Positions 24,167 to 32,699 of a stretch of 64,000 nt of DNA are shown here, one piece after another. Numbering within the stretch: the stretch's first letter is position 1; the number at the start of each line of letters is the position of its first letter. This DNA comes from Arthrobacter globiformis (lineage in GTDB: Bacteria > Actinomycetota > Actinomycetes > Actinomycetales > Micrococcaceae): positions 1,922,001 through 1,986,000 of the forward strand of contig NZ_JAUSYZ010000001.1 in the NCBI RefSeq assembly GCF_030817195.1. The letters run 5' to 3'. Made by a program: the position numbers and the translations under genes. The notes beneath the pieces are model-generated. The model searched no databases. It was not told where the DNA came from and saw only the letters and a list, made by a program, of their open reading frames with translations.

Positions 24167-25143
24167 TGGATATTGACATGAGCGCGCTGAGACTCCTGGA
24201 GCGTGAGCGCGAAATCCCGCTGGATCTCCTCATCCCCACGATCGAGCAGGCATTGCTTGTCGCCTACCACAAGTCGCCGGGGGCCTTCGAGAAGGCCCGG
24301 GCGGAGCTGGACCGCAAGAGCGGCCACGTAACCATCTGGGCCACGGAAATCGACGACGACGGCGCACCTATCGGCGAGTTCGAGCACACGCCGGCCGGGT
24401 TCGGCCGCATCGCCGCAAGCACTGCCCGGCAGATCATCCTGCAGCGGCTGCGCGACGTTGAGGATGACAACGTCCTGGGCGAGTTCAAGGGCCGCGAGGG
24501 TGAACTTGTTGCCGGGCTGATCCAGCAGGGCAACAACCCCCACATGATCCAGGTCAACCTCGGCACGGTGGAGGCCCTGCTTCCGCCGCCGGAGCAGGTG
24601 CCGGGGGAGAAGTACATCCACGGGAACAGGCTTCGTGCTTACGTGATCGACGTACACCGGGGCACCAAGGGCCCGTCCATCACCCTTTCCCGTTCGCACC
24701 CGGGCCTGGTCCGGAAGCTTTTCGAACTGGAGGTCCCGGAGATCGCCGACCGCTCCGTGGAGATTGTCGCCCTGGCCCGCGAAGCCGGGCACCGCACCAA
24801 GATCGCGGTCAAGGCAAACACCCAGGGCATCAACGCGAAGGGTGCGTGCATCGGCGAAATGGGCTCGCGCGTGCGGGCGGTCATGACCGAACTGAACGAC
24901 GAAAAGATCGACATCGTAGACTTCAGCGAGGATCCGGCCACCTTCATCGCCAGCGCCCTGTCGCCGTCGCGTGTGAATTCAGTCACCATCACCGACGAGG
25001 CCACCCGATCAGCCCGCGTCGTGGTGCCGGATTACCAGCTCTCCCTTGCCATCGGCAAGGAGGGGCAGAACGCCCGCCTCGCCGCCAAACTGACGGGGTG
25101 GCGAATCGATATCGTCTCCGACGCCGCCGCTCCGCGCGGTTAG
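24166..25143 (+). CDS. nusA: transcription termination/antitermination factor NusA
   Basis: RNA polymerase-binding factor for pausing, termination and rRNA antitermination. Across 325 residues: N-terminal RNAP-binding domain (1-~125), S1 domain (~130-200, FKGREGELVAGLIQQGNNPH), then KH1 and KH2 (~200-320, IEIVALAREAGHRTKIAV-like region, GACIGEMGSRVRAVMTEL, and AIGKEGQNARLAAKLTGW). It lacks the C-terminal acidic repeats of E. coli NusA, as usual for actinobacteria. Starts are ATG 24166 or 24178; the first gives one-base overlap with rimP. Two hairpins follow the stop. Confidence 0.97.
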   Translation: MDIDMSALRLLEREREIPLDLLIPTIEQALLVAYHKSPGAFEKARAELDRKSGHVTIWATEIDDDGAPIGEFEHTPAGFGRIAASTARQIILQRLRDVEDDNVLGEFKGREGELVAGLIQQGNNPHMIQVNLGTVEALLPPPEQVPGEKYIHGNRLRAYVIDVHRGTKGPSITLSRSHPGLVRKLFELEVPEIADRSVEIVALAREAGHRTKIAVKANTQGINAKGACIGEMGSRVRAVMTELNDEKIDIVDFSEDPATFIASALSPSRVNSVTITDEATRSARVVVPDYQLSLAIGKEGQNARLAAKLTGWRIDIVSDAAAPRG

Positions 25144-25150
25144 CAGCCCC

Positions 25151-25178
25151 TGCCGGACAGCGGAAAAACCGTCCGGCA
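25151..25178 (+). terminator. hairpin 1 after nusA
   Basis: TGCCGGAC pairs with GTCCGGCA across a 12-nt A-rich loop, eight nt after the nusA stop. It may only attenuate, because ylxR and infB follow. Confidence 0.5.
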
Positions 25179-25197
25179 CAGGCTCTTGGCCTGATCG

Positions 25198-25230
25198 AAC
25201 TGCCCGCCCCCGCGGCGGGCAGTTTCGGTT
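25198..25230 (+). terminator. hairpin 2 after nusA
   Basis: AACTGCCCGCC (25198-25208) pairs perfectly with GGCGGGCAGTT (25214-25224), loop CCCGC, followed by TTCGGTTTCCGG. It is stronger and more terminator-like than the hairpin before it. Confidence 0.65.
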
Positions 25231-25261
25231 TCCGGTTTCGGGTATCGGCCCCGTGAGGGGC

Positions 25262-25267
25262 TAGAAT
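25262..25267 (+). promoter_or_regulatory. possible -10 element for ylxR-infB
   Basis: TAGAAT sits just after the nusA terminators, so ylxR-infB could be transcribed independently. No good -35 is seen. Confidence 0.35.
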
Positions 25268-25382
25268 AGAACTTGGCCGCGCCTAGCGGCCGGCATCAGC
25301 GTGTTCGAGCACCGGGTCCTGCCGAAAGGCAGTGGCGGGCGGCCGGGCAGGCAGATAGGTACAGGCAGGAAGATACTCGGCA

Positions 25383-25724
25383 GTGGCACACGTGCAACAA
25401 CTCGGGAATCAGCCGCAGCGTACCTGCATCGGATGCCGGAAAAAGGGGCCGCGGTCAGAGTTGCTCCGGCTCGTCTCCGACACCGGCGGTTCGTCCGCCG
25501 TCGTGGTGGATGAACGACGCCGGATGGCTGGCCGGGGTGCATGGCTGCACCCCAGCGAAGCGTGCCTGGCCCTGGCGGTCAAGCGGCGAGCCTTCGGAAG
25601 GGCCCTCAACGGGTCAACCGGAACGGCCGCCGTCGAACGCCGGATAACGGCAGGAGCGCACGCTGCGGACGTCCCGGCGTCTGCAGTACCAACCGTCCAA
25701 CCTGAAAGCGGGTCAGAAATCTGA
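25383..25724 (+). CDS. ylxR: YlxR/RnpM RNA-binding protein
   Basis: A small (≤113 residues) basic nucleic-acid-binding protein encoded between nusA and infB in most Gram-positives; in Firmicutes the homologue RnpM binds RNase P RNA. The family core is PQRTCIGCRKKGPRSELLRL (~11-30), then VDERRRMAGRGAWLHP and ACLALAVKRRAFGRAL. The last ~35 residues are Ala/Pro/Ser-rich and not conserved. GTG 25383 follows GATACT five nt before, so a leaderless start is possible; GTG 25392 is an alternative. Either way the conserved domain is complete. Confidence 0.92.
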   Translation: MAHVQQLGNQPQRTCIGCRKKGPRSELLRLVSDTGGSSAVVVDERRRMAGRGAWLHPSEACLALAVKRRAFGRALNGSTGTAAVERRITAGAHAADVPASAVPTVQPESGSEI

Positions 25725-25876
25725 TGGAAACCCGATGAGTTCCCAGCGATGAGTGCGTAACGATGACAACTTTGTTGCGCTCTGCAATGGGCCTTTCAGC
25801 TGTAACCGCAGCGGGGGCCCGCAGTAAGAAGTAGACGGTTCGTGCCTGGCTCGGTGCGGACCGAGACAGGAGAAAT

Positions 25877-28753
25877 GTGGCCAAGGTCCGCGTACATGAG
25901 CTTGCAAAAGAGCTCGGTATTACTTCCAAAGATGCAGTAACCAAACTGCAGGAACTGGGCGAATTTGTTCGCTCCGCCTCTTCCACCATTGAGGCCCCCG
26001 TGGTGCGGAAACTCCGCAACGCGTTCCCGGCTGCCGCCGCTTCGAAGTCCGAAGCCCCCGCAGCCGCCCCCAAGTCCCCGGCAAAGCCGGCGGAAACCCG
26101 TCCCGCGCCGGCTCCCGGTCCCGCTGCCCCCAAGGCTGCGGCGCCTGCTCCGGCTCCCGCTCCCGCACCGGCACCGGCCCCCAAGGCCGAGGCGCCTGCA
26201 GCTCCGGCTGCGCCCGTCGCCCCGGCAGCTCCGGCTGCCGCAACGCCTGCTGCGCCCTCCACCGGTGCCAAGCCGGGAGCACGTCCCGCGCCCAAGGCTG
26301 AGACCCCCTCACGTCCGGGCGGCGCTCCGCGTCCCGGCGGCCCCCGCCCCGGCAACAACCCCTTCGCCACGTCCCAGGGCATGCCCCGCGGCCGCGGAGG
26401 AGACGGTGACCGTCCGCCGCGCCCAGGCAACAACCCCTTTGCAACTTCCCAGGGCATGCCCCGTCCCGGCGGCGGCCGCACTGACGGCGACCGTCCCGGC
26501 GGCCCGCGTCCGGCAGCCGGTGCAGGCGGACCCCGCCCCGGCGCTCCGCGTCCCGGCGCTACGCCCGGCCCGCGTCCTGCAGCTGGTGCAGGCGGCCCCC
26601 GTCCCGGCGGTCCCCGTCCGGGTGCCGGCGGAAACCGGCCCACGCCTGGCATGATGCCTAACCGCACCGAGCGTCCCGCACCTGCAGGTGCCGGCCGTCC
26701 CGGTGGCGGCGGACGCGGTCCCGGCCGTCCCGGCGCTCCCGGAACCGGCGGTCCCGGTGGCGGCGGCGGTGCTCCGGCTGGCGGTGGCTTCGGCAAGGGT
26801 GGCCGCGGTCGCGGTGGCACTCAGGGTGCGTTTGGCAAGGGCGGCGCTGGCCGCGGCAAGCAGCGCAAGTCGAAGCGCGCAAAGCGCCAGGAACTTGAGC
26901 AGATGAGCGCACCGTCGCTGGGTGGCGTGAGCGTACCCCGCGGCGACGGCAACACTGTTATCCGGCTTCGTCGTGGCTCGTCCATCACGGACTTCGCTGA
27001 CAAGATCGAGGCGAACCCCGCCGCACTGGTTACCGTGCTCTTCCACCTCGGTGAAATGGCAACGGCAACCCAGTCGCTGGACGAGGACACCTTTGCACTC
27101 CTCGGCGAGGAACTCGGTTACAAGCTGCAGGTCGTTTCGCCGGAGGATGAGGAGCGCGAACTGCTCAGCGCCTTCGATATCGACGTCGAAGCCGAACTCG
27201 AGGCTGAAGGCGACGAAGAGCTTGAGGCACGTCCTCCAGTAGTCACCGTCATGGGCCACGTTGACCACGGTAAGACCCGCCTGCTTGACGCCATCCGCAA
27301 CTCGGATGTCGTCGCTGGCGAGCACGGTGGCATCACCCAGCACATCGGTGCCTACCAGATCAGCCACGAGCACGAGGGTGCGCTGCGCGACATCACCTTC
27401 ATCGACACCCCGGGTCACGAAGCGTTCACCGCCATGCGTGCCCGTGGCGCGAAGGTCACGGACATCGCCATCCTGGTTGTGGCAGCGGACGACGGCGTGA
27501 TGCCCCAGACCGTTGAAGCACTCAACCACGCCCAGGCGGCCAACGTGCCGATCGTCGTGGCCGTGAACAAGATCGACAAGGAAGGTGCGAACCCGGACAA
27601 GGTCAAGGGCCAGCTCACCGAGTACGGTCTGGTTCCCGAAGAATACGGTGGCGACACCATGTTCGTTGAGGTCTCTGCCCGCCAGAACGTCAACATCGAT
27701 GAACTGATCGACGCCGTGCTGCTGACCGCCGACGCCGCGCTGGACCTGCGGGCCAACCCGGACAAGGCCGCCCGAGGCATCGCCATCGAAGCGAACCTGG
27801 ACAAGGGCCGCGGTTCCGTGGCCACCGTCCTGGTGCAGTCCGGTACCCTCGCGGTCGGCGACACAATCGTTGCCGGCACGGCCCACGGCCGCGTCCGCGC
27901 AATGTTTGACGAAGACGGCGAAGCCCTCGACGTCGCACTGCCGTCCCGTCCGGTCCAGGTCCTCGGCCTGTCCAACGTGCCGCGTGCCGGTGACACCTTC
28001 CTGGTGACCACCGACGAGCGTACCGCCCGCCAGATCGCCGAAAAGCGTGAAGCAGCCGACCGCAACGCCCAGCTCGCCAAGCGCCGCAAGCGCATCAGCC
28101 TGGAAGACTTCGACCAGGCCGTCGCCGAAGGCAAGATCGACACCCTCAACCTCATCCTCAAGGGTGACGTCTCCGGTGCCGTGGAAGCCCTCGAAGACGC
28201 GCTGCTCAAGATCGACGTTGGCGAAGGCGTCCAGCTCCGTGTCATCCACCGCGGTGTTGGTGCGATCACGCAAAACGACGTCAACCTGGCTACGGTCGAC
28301 AGCGCCGTCATCATCGGCTTCAACGTCAAGCCTGCCGAGCGTGTTGCCGAACTGGCAGACCGCGAAGGCGTGGACATGCGCTTCTACTCCGTCATCTACT
28401 CAGCAATCGATGACATCGAGCTGGCCCTTAAGGGCATGCTCAAGCCGGAGTACGAAGAGGTCCAGCTGGGCACGGCCGAGGTCCGCGAAGTGTTCCGTTC
28501 CTCCAAGTTCGGCAACATTGCAGGATCCATCGTTCGCACCGGTACCATCCGACGCAACACGAAGGCCCGCATCACCCGCGCCGGCAAGCTCATTGGCGAC
28601 AACCTCACGGTGGAGACGCTCAAGCGGTTCAAGGACGACGTCACCGAGGTCCGCACGGACTTCGAGTGCGGTATCGGCCTTGGATCGTACAACGACATCA
28701 CCGAAGGCGACATCATCGAGACCTTCGAGATGCGCGAGAAGCCGCGCGTCTAG
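25877..28753 (+). CDS. infB: translation initiation factor IF-2
   Basis: GTPase that brings fMet-tRNA to the 30S subunit. The 958-residue protein has an IF2N module (~1-50, VRVHELAKELGITSKDAVTK), then a ~280-residue Ala/Pro/Gly/Arg-rich low-complexity linker containing NNPFATSQGMPR twice. A second IF2N region (~370-430) follows. The G domain has G1 GHVDHGKT (~460), G3 DTPGHEAFTAMRARG (~510) and G4 NKIDKEG (~564). Domains II, III and the fMet-binding C2 domain (EVREVFRSSKFGNIAGS, ~870) complete it. GTG 25877 follows AGGAGAA. The low-complexity linker is characteristic of high-GC actinobacteria. Confidence 0.98.
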   Translation: MAKVRVHELAKELGITSKDAVTKLQELGEFVRSASSTIEAPVVRKLRNAFPAAAASKSEAPAAAPKSPAKPAETRPAPAPGPAAPKAAAPAPAPAPAPAPAPKAEAPAAPAAPVAPAAPAAATPAAPSTGAKPGARPAPKAETPSRPGGAPRPGGPRPGNNPFATSQGMPRGRGGDGDRPPRPGNNPFATSQGMPRPGGGRTDGDRPGGPRPAAGAGGPRPGAPRPGATPGPRPAAGAGGPRPGGPRPGAGGNRPTPGMMPNRTERPAPAGAGRPGGGGRGPGRPGAPGTGGPGGGGGAPAGGGFGKGGRGRGGTQGAFGKGGAGRGKQRKSKRAKRQELEQMSAPSLGGVSVPRGDGNTVIRLRRGSSITDFADKIEANPAALVTVLFHLGEMATATQSLDEDTFALLGEELGYKLQVVSPEDEERELLSAFDIDVEAELEAEGDEELEARPPVVTVMGHVDHGKTRLLDAIRNSDVVAGEHGGITQHIGAYQISHEHEGALRDITFIDTPGHEAFTAMRARGAKVTDIAILVVAADDGVMPQTVEALNHAQAANVPIVVAVNKIDKEGANPDKVKGQLTEYGLVPEEYGGDTMFVEVSARQNVNIDELIDAVLLTADAALDLRANPDKAARGIAIEANLDKGRGSVATVLVQSGTLAVGDTIVAGTAHGRVRAMFDEDGEALDVALPSRPVQVLGLSNVPRAGDTFLVTTDERTARQIAEKREAADRNAQLAKRRKRISLEDFDQAVAEGKIDTLNLILKGDVSGAVEALEDALLKIDVGEGVQLRVIHRGVGAITQNDVNLATVDSAVIIGFNVKPAERVAELADREGVDMRFYSVIYSAIDDIELALKGMLKPEYEEVQLGTAEVREVFRSSKFGNIAGSIVRTGTIRRNTKARITRAGKLIGDNLTVETLKRFKDDVTEVRTDFECGIGLGSYNDITEGDIIETFEMREKPRV

Positions 28754-28772
28754 TCGTGTGAGTTTCACAGGT

Positions 28773-28805
28773 GCGGGGCCGTTGGGTTTTTCCCGGCGGC
28801 CCCGC
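28773..28805 (+). terminator. infB terminator
   Basis: GCGGGGCCG (28773-28781) pairs perfectly with CGGCCCCGC (28797-28805), with GGG-TTTTT-CCC nested inside. It begins 20 nt after the infB stop. Confidence 0.75.
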
Positions 28806-28826
28806 GCTTTCGCCCGACCCGGGAGC

Positions 28827-28912
28827 CTCCGAGTTTTCGGAGCGCCCCGCCCCTACGCTGGGCGGCTTGGGATTTTCGATCCCAAGCCGCCCAGCTCCGG
28901 CAGCGGAGCTGG
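28827..28912. repeat. cluster of perfect inverted repeats between infB and rbfA
   Basis: This is part of a 302-nt gap without a gene. Three hairpins lie in tandem: CTCCGA/TCGGAG (28827-28842, loop GTTT); CTGGGCGGCTTGGGAT/ATCCCAAGCCGCCCAG (28858-28894, 16-bp perfect arms, loop TTTCG); and CCAGCTCCG/CGGAGCTGG (28891-28912), which shares four bases with the previous one so the two exclude each other. The rest of the gap (28913-29043) has a GC-rich block with no frame I can support. The structure looks like a dispersed non-coding repeat element (inference). Confidence 0.7.
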
Positions 28913-29055
28913 CCTTCCCAACACTCGCAAGCTCGTGTCGGGGCCCGCGGCCATCTCCTTAGATGCCACTCCCAGGCCCCCTCAATCGCTACGCGCTAAC
29001 GTTGTTCCATGCGTTGGCGCGCCCCCAGTTTTCTATTTCTATCCAGGAGGATGTA

Positions 29056-29565
29056 ATGGCTGATCCGGCACGCGCTGCCAAGATGGCGCAGCGGATTAAG
29101 GTTGTTGTTGCTGAGGCTTTGGGCCGGAAGGTCAAGGATCCCCGGCTCGAGGGCATTACTGTCACTGATGCCCGGGTGACCAATGACCTGCAGCATGCCA
29201 CCATCTACTACACCGTGCTCGGTGACCAGGCCGTGCAGGTTGACGCCGCCAGAGGCTTGGAGAAGGCCAAGGGCGTGCTGCGGCAGGAAGTGGGCCGCAA
29301 CATCACCGCCCGGCTTACCCCCACACTCGAGTTCGTAGCCGACCAGATTCCGGTGAACGCCTCCAACCTTGAGGAACTGCTCCGGGAGGCCAAGCGGCGC
29401 GACGCCGAGGTGGCTGCCCTGGCCGAGAAGGCCAAGCACGCCGGCGACGCCGACCCGTACAAGAGCGACGTCCAGCCGGACGTGGAAATCGACGAAGACG
29501 ACTTCGATGAAGAGGACCTCGACCTGGCCGACGATGAGACAATCGACGAGGACCGGAACCGCTAG
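29056..29565 (+). CDS. rbfA: ribosome-binding factor A
   Basis: 30S maturation and cold-adaptation factor binding near the 16S rRNA 5' helix. ATG 29056 follows the near-ideal AGGAGG at seven-nt spacing and gives the family start MADPARAAKMAQRIKVVVAE. The KH-like fold is complete: DPRLEGITVTDARVTNDLQH, then ATIYYTVLGD, and RLTPTLEFVADQIP near 100. The last ~40 residues are an Asp/Glu-rich tail (EIDEDDFDEEDLDLADDETI), common in actinobacterial RbfA. An upstream extension of the frame to 28963 crosses the hairpin region and is not used. Confidence 0.96.
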   Translation: MADPARAAKMAQRIKVVVAEALGRKVKDPRLEGITVTDARVTNDLQHATIYYTVLGDQAVQVDAARGLEKAKGVLRQEVGRNITARLTPTLEFVADQIPVNASNLEELLREAKRRDAEVAALAEKAKHAGDADPYKSDVQPDVEIDEDDFDEEDLDLADDETIDEDRNR

Positions 29566-29607
29566 CCTTCCCGGTTCTGCACGGCACAGCCTCTGCCATC
29601 AGGCACT

Positions 29608-29650
29608 GTAAGGGTGCGGCCGGATCTACTCGATCCGACCGCACCTTTAC
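29608..29650. terminator. bidirectional terminator after rbfA
   Basis: Two 19-nt arms (GTAAGGGTGCGGCCGGATC and GATCCGACCGCACCTTTAC) pair with only two G-U positions across a 5-nt loop, between convergent rbfA and the ScyD-like gene; CTTCTTG follows. Confidence 0.85.
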
Positions 29651-29672
29651 TTCTTGCTGCCCTTACTTTTCC

Positions 29673-30794
29673 CTAGTCGTCCAGCGGGGCCTTCACGACG
29701 CGGCCGTCCGGTGCCGCATTCGGTGCCGGCAGGGAGTTGACCGTCGCGTAGATGCTTTCGCCCCTGATGTCGACGTCGGCCGTGAGCATGCCCGGAAGTA
29801 CTACCGTCTGCTTGCCGGAGTGCGCAGACAGCCGCAGCACGCCCTTACCGAACAGGGAGGCGACGTACACGTGCCCGTCGTCGTCCATGTCCAGTCCGGT
29901 GGGTGACATCACGTCGTCAGCGAACAGCTTCACGCGGCCGTTGTGGGGATTGACCTTGTACACCGCTCCGCGGGAACCCAGCGCCGGGTCCTCCGGGCCG
30001 CCGGGCAGCACGGAGACGTACAGCCAGCCATCCGGTCCGCGCTTGACGTCGGTGGGCACCGGCTCGAAGCGGTAGGCGTGGCCGGTGATGCAGCCGGGAA
30101 GTTTGAGGGCCGCGGCTTCCTCGGCGGTGAACGTGTGCGGCCGGGCCGGCAGCACGGCGACGGTTTCGGCCTTGCCTGACTCCACGTCGACCGAGACGAT
30201 GGCGTTGGCTCCGGCGTCGGCTACGTAGATGGTGTCGCCGTAGACATCGATTCCATAGGGGTGCGAATCGATCTCGCCCTTGTAGGAAACCGGCACATCT
30301 TTGGGTAGCTTCGCAACGCAGGCGGCGGGAAGGTCCTTGAAGCCGTAGCTGGTGCCGCCGTCGGCGTTGTGCTTCATCTCCAGGGCAGCAAGGTCGCCGA
30401 AGGTACGGTGCTTGCCGTCGGTGTCAATGCTCCTGATGTGTCCGGCAAACGGCCTCGGATCCATGGGGCCGGCGCCCTGGCTCTCGGCCAGGTATATGGT
30501 GCGGCCACGGCGGTCGCTGCCGGCCACATCCCAGGCCGCGTTCCGGTAGACGACCGATTTGCTGCCGTCCCGGGCGATTTTCGTCAGCTGCCCCGCGAAT
30601 TCCTCGCTGACCAGAACTGAACCGTCCTGTCCGTCGCTGAGGTGGAGCGGGGTCAGCAGGCCCCTGGCAAGCACGGCCGGTGCTGACTGGCTTCCTGCTG
30701 CCTTGCCTGCCGGGGCCGCGTGGCCCGCCGGGGACGCCGACAAGAGGATTGAGGCAGCCGCGACAGCAGCCCAAAGTGCTCGTTGCTTTTCCAT
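29673..30794 (-). CDS. secreted ScyD/ScyE-family beta-propeller protein
   Basis: A 373-residue exported protein of the ScyD/ScyE family (NHL-like six-bladed propeller). A signal peptide is clear: MEKQRALWAAVAAASILLSA, then SPAGHAAPA. Repeats such as HPYGIDVYGDTIYVADAGAN, TDVKRGPDGWLYVSVLPGGP and PTGLDMDDDGHVYVASLFGK mark the blades. In cyanobacteria ScyD/E are in the scytonemin cluster; in actinobacteria the role is unknown. ATG 30794 is preceded by TTGGAG at a good distance. It converges on rbfA and stands alone. Confidence 0.88.
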   Translation of the reverse strand: MEKQRALWAAVAAASILLSASPAGHAAPAGKAAGSQSAPAVLARGLLTPLHLSDGQDGSVLVSEEFAGQLTKIARDGSKSVVYRNAAWDVAGSDRRGRTIYLAESQGAGPMDPRPFAGHIRSIDTDGKHRTFGDLAALEMKHNADGGTSYGFKDLPAACVAKLPKDVPVSYKGEIDSHPYGIDVYGDTIYVADAGANAIVSVDVESGKAETVAVLPARPHTFTAEEAAALKLPGCITGHAYRFEPVPTDVKRGPDGWLYVSVLPGGPEDPALGSRGAVYKVNPHNGRVKLFADDVMSPTGLDMDDDGHVYVASLFGKGVLRLSAHSGKQTVVLPGMLTADVDIRGESIYATVNSLPAPNAAPDGRVVKAPLDD

Positions 30795-30847
30795 ATCGTC
30801 TCCAATGTCAATGGTGCGCATCCAGAACATTGAGACCGATATGTGGT

Positions 30848-30894
30848 CCGAAAATCGGGTCCCCCGACGCGCGTATTCTAAGCCCGACTTTCGG
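30848..30894. repeat. inverted repeat in the ScyD/HNH divergent gap
   Basis: CCGAAAATCGGG (30848-30859) faces CCCGACTTTCGG (30883-30894), 11 of 12 complementary plus one G-U, loop 23 nt. Terminator-like structure in a gap between divergent genes is unexpected; it may be regulatory or a leftover repeat. Confidence 0.5.
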
Positions 30895-30966
30895 GGCCTG
30901 TCGATGGCGCAATTCCATGACCTTTCGCTTTGGACTGCTGCTTCGGGTCGTCCGCGAAAAAACTTT

Positions 30967-31005
30967 GGGGGTCTCGGCCTGCGGGACTATTAATGTCAGA
31001 CCCCC
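30967..31005. promoter_or_regulatory. inverted repeat upstream of the DUF222-HNH gene
   Basis: GGGGGTCT (30967-30974) pairs perfectly with AGACCCCC (30998-31005), ending 16 nt before ATG 31022. TGTCAGACCCC-type sequences before DUF222 genes recur in Arthrobacter as I recall, so this may be a shared promoter or operator. Confidence 0.45.
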
Positions 31006-31021
31006 TGATCAGACTGGTTCC

Positions 31022-32650
31022 ATGGAAGCCATTGGGGGACTCACCGCAGACCGGGCCGGACGGCCCGGTCCCGGTGGGTTGGCTACCGCCGGCGCCAACG
31101 CCTTGCAGGTCGTTTCTTCCACGGCGGACGTGGTGGACTACGCCCTTGATCTGCTGACCTCCAGCGCGATCACCGCCGGAGACACGGCGTTGTGGGGTTT
31201 CGGGCAGGCCGCGGATTTCGCGGGCCGGGTCGAGCAGCTCTCCCGTCACGTGGAGTTTTTGCAGGTGGTGGCCGCCGGCGCGGTGGACCGTGCCCGCACC
31301 GAGGCCCTCACCGCCGCCGCGTCACCCCTCGACACGAGCGCTGCTGCAGGGGACCCGGGTCCGGGGGATGACGGGTCCCGCAACACTGTCGAGTTCCTGC
31401 AGGGGAGGCTGCGGGTCCCGGCCGCCGAAGCCCGCCGCCGGCTCTCCCTGGCCGGTGCCGTGCTGCCCCGGGCCGGTTTCGGCGGCCAGCAGCTCCCGCC
31501 CCGCTACGAAGAACTCGCCGCCGCGGTCAGCACCGCCCAGATCAGCTCCCGCGCCGGGACCACCATCACCCTGGCCCTGGACCGGGCCCGGCACCTCACC
31601 ACCCCGGCCCTCACCACCGAGATGGAACACGCCCTGACCCAAACCGCCGTCGAAAGCGACGGCGACTTTCTGACCCGGGTCACCAAACACTGGGCCGAGG
31701 CGATCGACCAGGACGGGACCGAACCCTCCGAACCGGCCCTCCGCCAGATCCAGGGCGCCTTCATCCGCCGCCCCAAACACGGCCTGCAGCACCTGGAAAT
31801 TTTCGCCACTGCCGAACAATTCGAAACCCTCACCACCGTCATGAACACCGCCACCAACCCCCGCACCCCGGCACCCGCCGACGGGACCGGCAGTGACGGG
31901 ACGGATGGTGACGGGGCCGGTGAACGGGGTGGCCTGGCCGGCTGGGACACCTCGGGCGTCCCGGAGATCCCTTTGGATCACCGGTCCCAGGGCCAGAAGA
32001 GGCTCGACGGGCTCGTGGGCGCCTGCCAAACCGCCCTCACCACCGACACCTTGCCCGCCAACGGCGGGCACCGGCCCCAGATCCTGGTCACCATCAACTA
32101 CCGCGCCCTCCTCGCCGAAGTCCAGCAACGACAGGGCGCGCAGTGGTTCCAGGCCGCGCAGTGGTCCCAGGGCGGGCAGGGTCCCCGGCCGGGCTACACC
32201 GGCCGGACCGGCGACGGCACCGCCCTGCTCGCGTACGGCGGCCCGGTTAACCCGGCCACGATCCGCAAAATCGCCTGCGACGCCGACATCATCCCCGTCG
32301 TCCTCGGCAGCGAGGGCCGGATCCTGGACGTCGGCCGCGCCTCACGGGTCTTCCCGCCCCACATCCGTAAAGCCATCATGGCCCGGGACCAGGGCTGCGC
32401 GTTCCCGGGCTGCACCATCCCCGCGCCCTGGTGCGAAGCCCACCACATCACCTACTGGTCCCGGGGCGGAACCACCGGCACCGGCAACGGCGTCCTGCTC
32501 TGCAGCCACCATCACCACCTCATCCACAAAGAACACTGGACCATCGAAGTCACCAACGACGTGCCCTGGTTCAAACCCCCACCAGAACTCGACCCCCACC
32601 GAAAACCCCGCCGCAACCACTACTTCCGCTCACGACCCCAACACGAATGA
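31022..32650 (+). CDS. DUF222 and HNH endonuclease domain protein (13E12-like)
   Basis: A 542-residue member of the DUF222-HNH family, present in many copies in Arthrobacter and as the 13E12 repeat family in M. tuberculosis. Residues ~35-330 form DUF222 (VVDYALDLLTSSAITAGDTA through FIRRPKHGLQHLEIFATAEQ). The C-terminal HNH nuclease (~455-520) has RDQGCAFPGCTIPAPWCEAH, HITYWSRGGTTGTGNGVLLC and SHHHHLIHKEHW, with all zinc and catalytic residues present. A Gly/Asp/Thr-rich spacer near residue 290 separates parts. ATG 31022 has no obvious Shine-Dalgarno. Function (mobile-element-related or DNA-damage nuclease) is unproven. Confidence 0.9.
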   Translation: MEAIGGLTADRAGRPGPGGLATAGANALQVVSSTADVVDYALDLLTSSAITAGDTALWGFGQAADFAGRVEQLSRHVEFLQVVAAGAVDRARTEALTAAASPLDTSAAAGDPGPGDDGSRNTVEFLQGRLRVPAAEARRRLSLAGAVLPRAGFGGQQLPPRYEELAAAVSTAQISSRAGTTITLALDRARHLTTPALTTEMEHALTQTAVESDGDFLTRVTKHWAEAIDQDGTEPSEPALRQIQGAFIRRPKHGLQHLEIFATAEQFETLTTVMNTATNPRTPAPADGTGSDGTDGDGAGERGGLAGWDTSGVPEIPLDHRSQGQKRLDGLVGACQTALTTDTLPANGGHRPQILVTINYRALLAEVQQRQGAQWFQAAQWSQGGQGPRPGYTGRTGDGTALLAYGGPVNPATIRKIACDADIIPVVLGSEGRILDVGRASRVFPPHIRKAIMARDQGCAFPGCTIPAPWCEAHHITYWSRGGTTGTGNGVLLCSHHHHLIHKEHWTIEVTNDVPWFKPPPELDPHRKPRRNHYFRSRPQHE

Positions 32651-32687
32651 ATAGAACCCGGCTGCCCCGCAGCGCGATCCGGCTGGC

Positions 32688-32693
32688 TATGAT
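32688..32693 (+). promoter_or_regulatory. -10 element of the nucleoside deaminase gene
   Basis: TATGAT, close to consensus, ends six nt before ATG 32700. Confidence 0.5.
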
Positions 32694-32699
32694 CAGACC

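Noticed and set aside
28963..29055. Upstream extension of rbfA
   Set aside because: The frame is open but runs through non-conserved DNA; AGGAGG before ATG 29056 and the family N-terminus fix the start.
30680..31021. Upstream extension of the DUF222-HNH gene
   Set aside because: The open frame overlaps the divergent ScyD-like signal peptide and two inverted repeats; protein similarity begins after ATG 31022.
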